From NCBI GenBank assembly GCA_900551265.1, contig URVL01000046.1, positions 1 through 14,583 on the forward strand: 14,583 nucleotides of DNA, given 5' to 3'. Positions 1-6,485 of the stretch are shown here, piece after piece. Both the position numbers and the translations under genes were made by a program. A model generated the notes under the pieces. The model was not told where the DNA came from and did no database searches. It saw only the letters and a program-made list of their open reading frames with translations. Source of the stretch: an uncultured Eubacteriales bacterium (GTDB lineage: Bacteria > Bacillota > Clostridia > Oscillospirales > QAMX01). Position 1 is the first letter of the stretch. Every line of letters starts with the position of its first letter.

Positions 1-5
1 TACAT
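1..5 (-). CDS. Start of a gene running off the left edge
   Basis: Only the start codon (bases 5-3 read on the minus strand) and two further bases lie in the window. The start is supported by a perfect AGGAGG site at about 15-10 with a 4-5 base spacer. That site sits immediately at the stop codon of the ArsR-type gene, so the two are almost certainly co-transcribed and translationally coupled. In such operons the gene after a CadC/SmtB-type sensor is usually a metal exporter (P-type ATPase or cation diffusion facilitator). That identity is inference from family context; no protein sequence is visible. Confidence 0.6.
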
Positions 6-13
6 TTTTCCTC

Positions 14-379
14 CTAATCACACGATTCTTCCAGATGCTCTACTGCCTTTTCAAAAATTTCCTTTACGTGATGATCCGCAAGTGAGTAATACACTACCTT
101 CCCATCGCGTCTGGTCTTGACAAGGTTGCTCTCACGCAGTACGCGTAATTGGTGCGAGATGGCTGACTTCGTCATATTAAGAAGTACCGCAATATCACAG
201 ACACACATTTCTGCATGATCCAGCGCCCATAGGACGCGGATCCGAGTGCTGTCTCCAAACACTTTAAAAAATTCGACCAGCTCCAAGACCTTCTCGTCCT
301 TTGGCATTCCTTCTTTCACTGCAGACACGACGCTTTCGTGTATCACCTCGCAGTCACATAATACCTCTGACCTCCCCAT
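14..379 (-). CDS. ArsR/SmtB-family metal-responsive repressor (CadC-like)
   Basis: A 121-residue winged-helix repressor expected to dimerise, bind its own promoter and release DNA when it binds metal. The helix-turn-helix lies around residues 58-85, with the family signature MCVCDIA and then SAISHQLRVLR, followed by the wing (RRDGKVVYYSL). Both classical metal sites are present. The alpha3N-type site has C8 and C10 at the N-terminus plus C59 and C61 of the CVC motif, as in CadC. The alpha5 site has D102, H104, H115 and E118, with exactly the spacing of the SmtB/CzrA zinc site. The length is normal for the family. The start is supported by AAGGAG about 8 bases upstream. It is first in an operon with the gene leaving the left edge. 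Likely effectors are Zn, Cd or Pb; the choice is inferred from the ligands, not proven. Confidence 0.93.
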   Translation of the reverse strand: MGRSEVLCDCEVIHESVVSAVKEGMPKDEKVLELVEFFKVFGDSTRIRVLWALDHAEMCVCDIAVLLNMTKSAISHQLRVLRESNLVKTRRDGKVVYYSLADHHVKEIFEKAVEHLEESCD

Positions 380-401
380 TCGTGGGTTCTCCTTCCCAAA
401 A

Positions 402-421
402 GGTTGAATTAACTTTCAACC
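402..421. promoter_or_regulatory. Second operator-like palindrome over the transcription start
   Basis: GGTTGAA-N6-TTCAACC is a perfect 7-bp inverted repeat just downstream of the -10 box, covering the expected start of transcription. Its core TTGAA/TTCAA resembles the palindrome in the promoter spacer, so the ArsR-type repressor may bind both. It could alternatively form a weak hairpin in the leader RNA. Confidence 0.55.
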
Positions 422-423
422 GT

Positions 424-453
424 ATTATAATTGAGCAAACATTCAATTGTCAA
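424..453 (-). promoter_or_regulatory. Sigma-A promoter of the arsR-type operon
   Basis: Read on the minus strand, TTGACA (453-448) and TATAAT (429-424) are both perfect consensus with an 18-base spacer. Transcription would start near 417 and give a leader of about 40 bases before the ATG at 379. Confidence 0.85.
430..447. promoter_or_regulatory. Operator-like palindrome filling the promoter spacer
   Basis: ATTGA-N8-TCAAT occupies exactly the 18 bases between the -35 and -10 boxes. Its TTGA/TCAA half-sites resemble operators of CadC/SmtB-type repressors, which bind inside or next to their promoters. A repressor bound here would block RNA polymerase directly. Confidence 0.6.
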
Positions 454-455
454 TA

Positions 456-529
456 CCAATTTGCAAATTCGTGAAAATACATGATAGAATATCCGGGATC
501 CGCCTATTCCTCTATCCAATTTGCAAATT
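456..529. repeat. Pair of identical AATTTGCAAATT palindromes, 60 bp apart
   Basis: CCAATTTGCAAATT occurs at 456-469 and again at 516-529. Its core AATTTGCAAATT is a perfect 12-bp palindrome. The first copy contains the TTGCAA that can serve as the -35 box of a plus-strand promoter and abuts the -35 box of the divergent arsR-type promoter. Twin sites of this kind suggest binding of a dimeric regulator, perhaps with looping. Which protein binds is unknown. Confidence 0.6.
461..490 (+). promoter_or_regulatory. Candidate plus-strand promoter upstream of the esterase operon
   Basis: TTGCAA (461-466), an 18-base spacer, then TAGAAT (485-490) preceded by TGA, an extended -10 arrangement. Transcription from here would give a leader of about 250 bases before the esterase start at 748. 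A second candidate -10 element, TGCTATACT (661-669), lies closer to the gene, so the operon may have two starts. Confidence 0.4.
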
Positions 530-536
530 TATATAG

Positions 537-709
537 GGCGCCTCTACCGGCCATGCGCTTTTTCGGGCTTTCCGGCGGTAGCTTTTCGTGTTTTTCAGCG
601 AGCGCCTATTTGCGCTTCGCAAGTTTTTGACGGAAAGCGCTTTATTCGTTCACAGAAATCTGCTATACTTACTTTGAATAAGGTCACAATGGCGTTTTTG
701 ACCGCCATT
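537..709 (+). other. Gene-free structured leader region
   Basis: This is the middle of the 380-747 gap. No convincing protein is encoded: a 65-codon frame at 521-718 has only a TTG start and no ribosome binding site. Several inverted repeats could fold in RNA. GGCGC at 537-541 pairs with GCGCC at 602-606, enclosing CTACCG at 544-549 with CGGTAG at 576-581. A separate 7-bp hairpin is formed by AATGGCG at 688-694 and CGCCATT at 703-709, with an 8-base loop. AAAGCGCTTT (634-643) is a perfect palindrome. It does not match any riboswitch class I recognise. Confidence 0.35.
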
Positions 710-747
710 AAAATATGAATCATACAGAAAACCTAAGAGGATAATAT

Positions 748-1635
748 ATGGAAATTTCAACAAAATTTTTGCGGATGCAGCTTTCGTTTTTCAAGTCTTT
801 TGTAAACGGCTGTACAATTGAGACCGCCCGCCATGGTCAGGCAAAACTCGGCGATTTGATGGCCAGCAGCCACAAAAACAAAGTGCTATATTCTCCGCAG
901 ATTTTTCGAAATTTCATTGGAGAGTGGATCGCGCCAAAAGCACAGAAAAGTGACTGCGTCATTTTGTATCTCCATGGCGGCGGATATGTCGCAGGGGATA
1001 TCGATTATGCCAAAGGCTTCGGTACTACGCTTGCCGCAAAATATGGTGTCAAGGTATTCTGTGCCGCTTACCGTCTCGCACCGGAGCATCGTTATCCCGC
1101 GGCGCTTGAAGATGCCGCAACGGCATATGATTACTTACTCAGCACCGGCTATGACAGCCGTCAGATCATCCTTTGCGGTGAGTCGGCGGGCGGGGGCCTG
1201 ATCTATGCCCTGGCGCTCAAGCGGAAAGCAGAGGGTAAGGATCTCCCCGCCGGGATCATTGCCATCTCTCCCTGGACAGATTTGACAGCGTCCGGCGCCT
1301 CCTACGAGAAAAACCGGGAGTGCGATCCATCCATGACGCGCGAGCGCCTTGCCTACTACGCCGCACTCTATACGGACGACTATCAAAACCCTTACGTTTC
1401 GCCTGTTTTTGGCGAGCTCGATCATATGCCGCCTTCCATCATTTTTGTAGGCGGAGATGAAATTATGTTGGATGACGCCGTTTCCATGCACCGCCGCCTG
1501 CTGGCGGCAGGCAGTAGAAGCGAACTCATGATTGCACCGGAAATGTGGCACGGATATATCCTGTATGGCGTTGCTGAGGCAAAAAAGGATTATGAAAAAA
1601 TCGCAGAATTTATCGAGGAACTGCAAAATGCCTGA
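748..1635 (+). CDS. Alpha/beta hydrolase, hormone-sensitive lipase type (family IV esterase)
   Basis: A 295-residue cytoplasmic esterase/lipase that should hydrolyse short- or medium-chain acyl esters. The oxyanion-hole motif HGGG is at 76-79. The nucleophile motif GESAG is at 144-148, with Ser146. The acid is probably Asp237 in GGDE, and the catalytic histidine is His268 in WHGY. The motif order and length fit the HSL/Aes-like family, and there is no signal peptide. AGAGG lies about 7 bases before the ATG. It is the first gene of an operon: its last 8 bases overlap the start of the acyltransferase-like gene, implying coupled translation. The natural substrate cannot be read from the sequence; the pairing with an acyltransferase suggests an ester made and removed by the same operon. 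Confidence 0.88.
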   Translation: MEISTKFLRMQLSFFKSFVNGCTIETARHGQAKLGDLMASSHKNKVLYSPQIFRNFIGEWIAPKAQKSDCVILYLHGGGYVAGDIDYAKGFGTTLAAKYGVKVFCAAYRLAPEHRYPAALEDAATAYDYLLSTGYDSRQIILCGESAGGGLIYALALKRKAEGKDLPAGIIAISPWTDLTASGASYEKNRECDPSMTRERLAYYAALYTDDYQNPYVSPVFGELDHMPPSIIFVGGDEIMLDDAVSMHRRLLAAGSRSELMIAPEMWHGYILYGVAEAKKDYEKIAEFIEELQNA

Positions 1636-2908
1636 CCGTGAACTGCGCTGGATGCGTCTTGACAATGCGGCAAAAATTTACCCTGCAGCCAAGCGACGCA
1701 ACTGGAGCAACATGTTCCGGCTTTCCGCAACGCTTCGCGAGCCTGTTGATCCGGCGGTCTTGCAATCTGCGCTGAATGTAACCGTCAAGCGCTTTCCCTC
1801 CATCGCCGTTCGGATCCGGCGAGGCATGTTTTGGTATTATTTAGAGGAGCTTGAACACGCACCCGACATTGCATATGAAGCGCCCTATCCGCTTGCACAT
1901 CGGAAATTTTCGGATATCAGGCGCTGCGCGTTCCGCGTACTATACTATGAAAATCGTATCGCTGTGGAGTTTTTTCACGCGCTTACAGATGGGAGCGGCG
2001 GTCTTGTCTTCCTGAAGACGCTGACGGCAGAGTATCTCACGCAAAAGCACGGCATCACAATTACAAGCGGAAACGGTGTGCTTGACCGGTATGAAGAACC
2101 GGACGATCAGGAACTGGAAGACAGTTTTCTGCAAAATGAAGGGCCTGTCAGCAAGAGCCGGCGCGAGGCAACTGCCTATCAGTTGACCGGTACACGCGAA
2201 CCGGACGGTTATCTCAATCTGATTACCGGCATCCTGGACGTACGGGAGGCATTGGCGCTGGCCAAACGATACGGAGTCAGTCTGACTACATTCATGGTCT
2301 CTGTCATGATCTTATCGATTCTTGATATACAAAACCGTCACGTACCGGAGCGCCGGCGGCAAAAACCTGTTAAAGTTCTCGTACCGGTCAATCTCCGGAA
2401 ATTTTTTGACAGTCGGACGCTGCGGAATTTTGCACTTTATGTCACGCCGGGTATTGATCCCAAAATGGGGAATTATACCCTGGAAGAAGTACTGCGGACG
2501 GTACATCATCAAATGGGAGTAGAGTTGACGCAAAAGCAGATGAGCGCGCGCATTACCGTAAACGTGCGGGCGGAGAAATCGTGGGCGCTCAAGGTCATTC
2601 CGCTTTTTATGAAAAATGCCGCCATGAAGCTGGTCTATAATATGGTCGGCGAAAAGAAGTCGTGCGTGACGTTTTCCAATCTCGGCGCTGCAATGCTGCC
2701 GCAGGAAATGACCCCCTACGTCGACAGGCTGGACTTTGTTTTAGGATCCCAGGCCATCTGTCCAAATAATTGCGGGGCGCTTTCCTATGGAGACCATCTT
2801 ATCATTAATTTTACACGCAATATTAAAGAAGCGGAACTGGAACGGGAATTTTTCACTCGCCTGCGCCGTCTCGGACTCTCTGTCTATATTGAAAGCAATC
2901 AGCGCTGA
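1628..2908 (+). CDS. Condensation-domain-like acyltransferase (alcohol acetyltransferase-like)
   Basis: A 426-residue protein of the chloramphenicol-acetyltransferase/condensation superfamily. The active-site motif HxxxDG is visible as FFHALTDGSGG (His117, Asp121). The N-terminal half begins with the typical arrangement LDNAAKIYPA, and the C-terminal half (about residues 200-426) forms the second lobe, including a VPVNLR segment. The start at 1628 is chosen because GAGGAA lies about 8 bases upstream and because upstream starts would run deep into the esterase gene. ATGCCTGA joins it to the esterase stop. It has no carrier-protein domain, so it is a stand-alone acyltransferase and not a peptide synthetase module. 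Donor and acceptor are unknown; acyl-CoA with an alcohol or a lipid is plausible. Confidence 0.8.
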   Translation: MPDRELRWMRLDNAAKIYPAAKRRNWSNMFRLSATLREPVDPAVLQSALNVTVKRFPSIAVRIRRGMFWYYLEELEHAPDIAYEAPYPLAHRKFSDIRRCAFRVLYYENRIAVEFFHALTDGSGGLVFLKTLTAEYLTQKHGITITSGNGVLDRYEEPDDQELEDSFLQNEGPVSKSRREATAYQLTGTREPDGYLNLITGILDVREALALAKRYGVSLTTFMVSVMILSILDIQNRHVPERRRQKPVKVLVPVNLRKFFDSRTLRNFALYVTPGIDPKMGNYTLEEVLRTVHHQMGVELTQKQMSARITVNVRAEKSWALKVIPLFMKNAAMKLVYNMVGEKKSCVTFSNLGAAMLPQEMTPYVDRLDFVLGSQAICPNNCGALSYGDHLIINFTRNIKEAELEREFFTRLRRLGLSVYIESNQR

Positions 2909-2923
2909 AGGAGGAACCATGGT

Positions 2924-3640
2924 ATGTCTTATTGTGTCAATTGCGGCGTTGAGCTTGCAGACAGTGAGAAAAAGTGCCCTTTGTGCGGTACGGAAGTGAT
3001 AAATCCGCGCAGGAAGCCACATGACGAGGTCAAAACGCCGTTTCCTTCCTATCCTGCACGGACACAACAACATGTCAGCCGCCAGTCACTTCTCGGTCTT
3101 TTGGCACTAATTTTTTTAATTCCCATTTTATTGTGCGTCGTCTGTGATGCAAGCATAAATCACAAAGTCGAATGGTCCGGTTATGTTGTAGGTGCCTTTT
3201 TTCAGCTCTATGTCACCATTGCCGTACCCATTCTCCTCTACGATCACTGTGCAAAGTATTGCGCGTCCATTTCGCTCTCTCTGGATATGCTTTCCCTGCT
3301 GGCCTTGCTCAAATACATTGAATGGAATACTGGCGGCACATGGTTTTTGCCTTTTGCCCTTCCCGTAACACTTTTGGCAGGATGCATTGTGATCGCACTC
3401 AGTTTGCTTGCACGCCATGCCCGGATTTCGCGGCTGTCCGTTGCTGCGGTCGCCGTGATTTGCGCCGGGATATTCTGTCTCGCAGTAGAATTGCTGCTGA
3501 ACGCAGCGTTTGATTTACGTCATACGCTCGCCTGGTCCATTTATCCGCTCATCACATTTTTGCTGCTTGGCGCCGTGCTCTTTTATATTGACCGTAACAG
3601 GCCTTTAAAAGAAAAGCTGATTCAGAAATTTTTTCTATAA
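2924..3640 (+). CDS. Zinc-ribbon protein with six predicted membrane segments (DUF6320-like)
   Basis: A 238-residue protein with two parts. The N-terminus (residues 1-25) is a short zinc ribbon with Cys4, Cys7, Cys18 and Cys21. After a basic, proline-rich linker come about six hydrophobic stretches (about 55-75, 88-106, 115-133, 141-163, 170-192 and 203-222), ending in a basic tail. The start at 2924 fits a perfect AGGAGG at 2909-2914 with a 9-base spacer; a nearby ATG at 2919 is in another frame and too close. It lies 15 bases after the acyltransferase-like gene, so it is in the same operon. It resembles the family named DUF6320, which I recall beside such acyltransferases. Function unknown; it may recruit the acyltransferase to the membrane. 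Confidence 0.75.
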   Translation: MSYCVNCGVELADSEKKCPLCGTEVINPRRKPHDEVKTPFPSYPARTQQHVSRQSLLGLLALIFLIPILLCVVCDASINHKVEWSGYVVGAFFQLYVTIAVPILLYDHCAKYCASISLSLDMLSLLALLKYIEWNTGGTWFLPFALPVTLLAGCIVIALSLLARHARISRLSVAAVAVICAGIFCLAVELLLNAAFDLRHTLAWSIYPLITFLLLGAVLFYIDRNRPLKEKLIQKFFL

Positions 3641-3656
3641 ATCCGGCCTATATAAG

Positions 3657-3674
3657 AAGCGTTACGTACCGCTT
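3657..3674. repeat. Imperfect palindrome after the esterase operon
   Basis: AAGCGTTACGTACCGCTT pairs along its whole length with one mismatch. It lies 17 bases after the stop of the zinc-ribbon gene and just upstream of a candidate promoter, so it could be an operator. It lacks the T-run and loop of a terminator. Confidence 0.3.
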
Positions 3675-3684
3675 ATTTCGATGA

Positions 3685-3714
3685 TTGACTTTGGCGGTAT
3701 GCCGATGCTAAAAT
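3685..3714 (+). promoter_or_regulatory. Candidate promoter of the AEC permease gene
   Basis: TTGACT (3685-3690), an 18-base spacer and TAAAAT (3709-3714), preceded by TGC as in an extended -10 element. Transcription would start near 3721 and read through the hairpin at 3742-3768 before reaching the gene at 3809. Confidence 0.55.
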
Positions 3715-3741
3715 AAACATGCCGTGTCAAATGTAGACGCG

Positions 3742-3774
3742 CCCCGCAAGGCATGATGCCCTGCGGGGTATTTT
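3742..3774 (+). terminator. Intrinsic-terminator-like hairpin in the permease leader
   Basis: CCCCGCA (3742-3748) pairs with TGCGGGG (3762-3768), continuing after one mismatch with GGCA/TGCC around a TGA loop, and is followed by TATTTTC. It may end transcripts of the esterase operon. Because a good promoter lies upstream of it, it may also attenuate the permease transcript. Confidence 0.65.
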
Positions 3775-3808
3775 CGGCAAAATATAGAGAAAAAAGAGGA
3801 ATCGTGCC

Positions 3809-4744
3809 TTGGAGAATCTAATTTTATCTGTGAATGTCGTCCTGCCCCTATTTCTTCTGATGTCCGCCGGGTATCTTACCAAACAGCTTAAACTTTACGA
3901 CATGAATACGCACGCCGTAATGAACCGTCTTGTCTTTAAACTCTTCCTGCCGGTTCTTTTGTTTTATAACATTTATGAAACCAGTCTTGACGCAGAAATT
4001 GACGGGAGTGTATTTCTATTTGCAGTTGTCAGCGTGCTCGTTATGTTTGGACTACTCTTCGCCGTGATCCCGCTGATTGAAAAGGAAAACCGAAGACGCG
4101 GCGTTCTCATTCAAGGCATTGGCCGCAGCAATTTCGTTCTCTTCGGTATGCCGATGGCGGAAATGCTCTGTGGCGGCGAAATGGCGACCACTTCGCTCCT
4201 GGTCGCCGTCGTAGTTCCCATGTTTAATGTTCTATCCGTCATTGCCTTGGAGGTTTTCCGAGGCGGAAAAGTCAATTTTCGTAAAATTCTGCTTGGTATT
4301 GCAAAAAACCCGCTCATTATTAGCTCTCTATTGGGTCTTCTGGCGCTGGCTTTCGGACTCCGCTTCCCGGAACCGGTTGATAAGGCAATTTCCGACCTTG
4401 CCGGAATCGCCACGCCGTTTGCGCTGTTCCTGCTTGGCGGCGCTATGGAATTTTCAAGAGTCGGCGCGAACTTGCGCGCCCTTGCCATCGGCGTTGTAGG
4501 AAAGTTGCTCCTTGTACCGCTGATTTTCATTACCGCAGCGGTGATCTGCGGCTTCCGTGGCATCGACCTGGTTTCCATGACCGTGCTCTTTATGGCGCCC
4601 ACGGCTGTCTCATCCTATACAATGGCCCAACAGATGGATGCGGACGGGGAACTCGCCGGTCAGCAAGTCGTGTTTACCACCGCCTTTTCCATCCTTACTA
4701 TATTTTTGATTATTCTAATCATGAAAAACCTGGGCTTGATATAA
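3809..4744 (+). CDS. AEC-family transporter (auxin efflux carrier-like permease)
   Basis: A 311-residue integral membrane protein made almost wholly of hydrophobic helices in the two-halves pattern of the AEC family (usually about ten segments). Recognisable features are the opening LPLFLLMSAGYL, the central loop with charged residues around KENRRR, the segment FVLFGMPMAEML, and the family-typical GGAMEFSR and MAPTAVSSYTMAQQM. Bacterial members commonly export or exchange organic acids such as malate or lactate; the substrate here is not known. The start codon is TTG at 3809, fixed by AGAGGA about 8 bases upstream; no ATG fits the frame there. It is probably transcribed alone and ends at the strong hairpin after 4744. 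No transported-metabolite enzyme is adjacent. Confidence 0.88.
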   Translation: MENLILSVNVVLPLFLLMSAGYLTKQLKLYDMNTHAVMNRLVFKLFLPVLLFYNIYETSLDAEIDGSVFLFAVVSVLVMFGLLFAVIPLIEKENRRRGVLIQGIGRSNFVLFGMPMAEMLCGGEMATTSLLVAVVVPMFNVLSVIALEVFRGGKVNFRKILLGIAKNPLIISSLLGLLALAFGLRFPEPVDKAISDLAGIATPFALFLLGGAMEFSRVGANLRALAIGVVGKLLLVPLIFITAAVICGFRGIDLVSMTVLFMAPTAVSSYTMAQQMDADGELAGQQVVFTTAFSILTIFLIILIMKNLGLI

Positions 4745-4760
4745 TCTTTACCCTGTGAAA

Positions 4761-4795
4761 AACCCCACGGCTGAAAGCAGCCGTGGGGTTATCGT
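4761..4795. terminator. Shared bidirectional terminator between convergent genes
   Basis: A 13-bp perfect stem (4761-4773 with 4778-4790) closes an AAAG loop. Read on the minus strand it is followed by TTTTTC, a strong terminator for the DUF1846 gene's strand. On the plus strand the following bases (ATCGTTTAAT) are weaker but can still end the permease transcript. Confidence 0.9.
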
Positions 4796-4800
4796 TTAAT

Positions 4801-6285
4801 TCAGTCATGAAAAAGCGCGTTCGTCTCAAAAACCGGCTCGCTTGTCACATTCAGACCCAGGCGGCGTAAAATACCGGCATCTGACTCAGAAATAATATAT
4901 GATGTGTGCGCTTCACAGTTTTTTAAATGGATCAGCTTTGAAAGCGCCAGTTCCGCTGTTGGATTTGTCGCCGCGCAAATGGAGAGTGCAATCAACACTT
5001 CCTCCAAATTCAGCGTTGGATTGCGGCGTCCGAGCATTTCCCGTTTCATTTTAAGGATCGGCTCAAGTATAACCGGAGAAATCAGATGTACTTCGTCGGA
5101 AATACCCGCCAGTGTTTTAATTGCATTGATAATAACACTGGAGGCAGCGTCCATCAAATGCTGGGAACGGCCCGTTACAATCGTTCCGTCCGGCAGCTCG
5201 ATGGCCATAGCCGCCGAACCGCTTTCTTCTGCCTTGCGCTTCGCAGGGAGCACCACGCGCCGTACTTTTTCCGCATCCGCGTCCAGTTGCGACAGCAACG
5301 TCTCAATCCGATGTGCAGTGTCCGGCTCCTCACGCCCCATACGGCACTCACACCAGGTATGATAGTACCGGCGCACGATCTCCTGTGTCGCAGCTTCGCG
5401 CACCACTGCGTCGTCAGTGATACAATAGCCGGCCATATTTACGCCCATATCAGTCGGAGACTTGTAAATCGTCCTGTTCATAATGCGTGTCAAAATGGTA
5501 TTGACAATCGGAAAGCCTTCAATATCACGGTTATAATTTACCGTTGCCTTGCCATAAGCGTCCATATGAAACGGATCAATCATATTGACATCGCGCAAAT
5601 CGGCCGTCGCGGCTTCATATGCCAGGTTAACCGGATGTTTTAGCGGCAAGTTCCATATCGGGAATGTTTCAAACTTCGCATATCCCGCCTGAATTCCCAT
5701 CCGGCTCTCATGATAAAGCTGAGACAGGCAGGTGGCCAGCTTCCCGGAGTTAGGTCCCGGCGCCGTTACCACAACGAGCGGACGCGTCGTTTCAATATAA
5801 TCGTTTGCGCCATAACCGTTTTCACTGACAATCAGATTTACATCTGTTGGATATCCTTTAATGGGATAGTGCTTATACGTCTTCACGCCGCGCTGCTCTA
5901 GCATGTTACGAAATGCAATCGCGCCGGGCTGATCGGCATACTGCGTAATCACAACGGAATTTACATAAAGGCCCAAATCCCGCAGCGCATCAATAGTGCG
6001 CAGAAGATCCTGATCGTAAGTAATACCAAAATCTGCGCGGATTTTATTTTTCGCAATCGAGGATGCATTGATACAAAATACAATTTCGACCATGTCGGAA
6101 AAGCTCTGCAAAAGCTTCACTTTGGCGTTAACGTCAAAACCCGGCAGCACTCTTGACGCATGATAATCGTCAAAAAGTTTGCCGCCGAATTCCAAATACA
6201 GTTTATTGTCAAATTGTTTGATACGCTCTAAAATATGCTCCGTCTGCGTTTTGATATAAAGATCCCGATCAAATCCGACACGCAT
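4801..6285 (-). CDS. DUF1846 family protein
   Basis: A 494-residue soluble protein matching the DUF1846 family along its full length. Typical stretches are the start MRVGFDRDLYI, LYLEFGGKLFDDYHASRVLPGF (about residues 29-50), and a phosphate-loop-like APGPNSGKLATCLSQLYHE (about 175-193). It has no signal peptide or membrane segment. The family's biochemical role is not established as far as I know, although the GPNSGK motif suggests nucleotide or phosphate binding. The start is placed at 6285 because the family begins there and an AAGGAAAGGG tract lies upstream. A longer frame reaching 6360 would translate the promoter. The gene is transcribed alone: it converges on the permease gene and is divergent from the GntR gene. 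Confidence 0.9.
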   Translation of the reverse strand: MRVGFDRDLYIKTQTEHILERIKQFDNKLYLEFGGKLFDDYHASRVLPGFDVNAKVKLLQSFSDMVEIVFCINASSIAKNKIRADFGITYDQDLLRTIDALRDLGLYVNSVVITQYADQPGAIAFRNMLEQRGVKTYKHYPIKGYPTDVNLIVSENGYGANDYIETTRPLVVVTAPGPNSGKLATCLSQLYHESRMGIQAGYAKFETFPIWNLPLKHPVNLAYEAATADLRDVNMIDPFHMDAYGKATVNYNRDIEGFPIVNTILTRIMNRTIYKSPTDMGVNMAGYCITDDAVVREAATQEIVRRYYHTWCECRMGREEPDTAHRIETLLSQLDADAEKVRRVVLPAKRKAEESGSAAMAIELPDGTIVTGRSQHLMDAASSVIINAIKTLAGISDEVHLISPVILEPILKMKREMLGRRNPTLNLEEVLIALSICAATNPTAELALSKLIHLKNCEAHTSYIISESDAGILRRLGLNVTSEPVFETNALFHD

Positions 6286-6324
6286 GGTTAAAAATCCCTT
6301 TCCTTCTATTTTACAAACGCATTT

Positions 6325-6353
6325 ATTATACCATTCTGTGTCGAGCAATGCAA
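6325..6353 (-). promoter_or_regulatory. Promoter of the DUF1846 gene
   Basis: On the minus strand, TTGCAT (6353-6348), a 17-base spacer, then TATAAT (6330-6325) preceded by TGG, an extended -10 element. The leader would be about 35 bases. Confidence 0.7.
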
Positions 6354-6432
6354 GCGCCAAAGCCTTTTTGTCGGATCCAGGTTAATTTTATTGCAGTCAG
6401 TATGAAAACAGAATTTCAAAAGTTGGCGGATC

Positions 6433-6461
6433 TTGCAATCAATCAACCTCTGTTGTAAAAT
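6433..6461 (+). promoter_or_regulatory. Promoter of the GntR-glycosyltransferase group
   Basis: TTGCAA (6433-6438), a 17-base spacer and TAAAAT (6456-6461). Transcription would start near 6468, leaving under 20 bases before the ATG at 6486, just enough for the GAGGTGA ribosome binding site. I found no clear GntR operator palindrome in the 6286-6485 gap. Confidence 0.6.
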
Positions 6462-6485
6462 AGGGGTAAGCTGTGAGGTGAGTTT

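Noticed and set aside
521..718. A 65-codon frame upstream of the esterase
   Set aside because: TTG start, no ribosome binding site, no protein-like composition; the region looks like leader RNA instead.
1532..1627. Earlier start for the acyltransferase-like gene
   Set aside because: It would overlap about 100 bases of the esterase gene; the start at 1628 has a ribosome binding site and a natural stop-start overlap.
6286..6360. N-terminal extension of the DUF1846 protein by 25 residues
   Set aside because: It would run across the promoter (TATAAT at 6330-6325), and the family begins at MRVGFDRD.
6286..6485. A GntR operator in the divergent gap
   Set aside because: No symmetrical TGGT-ACCA or similar palindrome was found around the two promoters.
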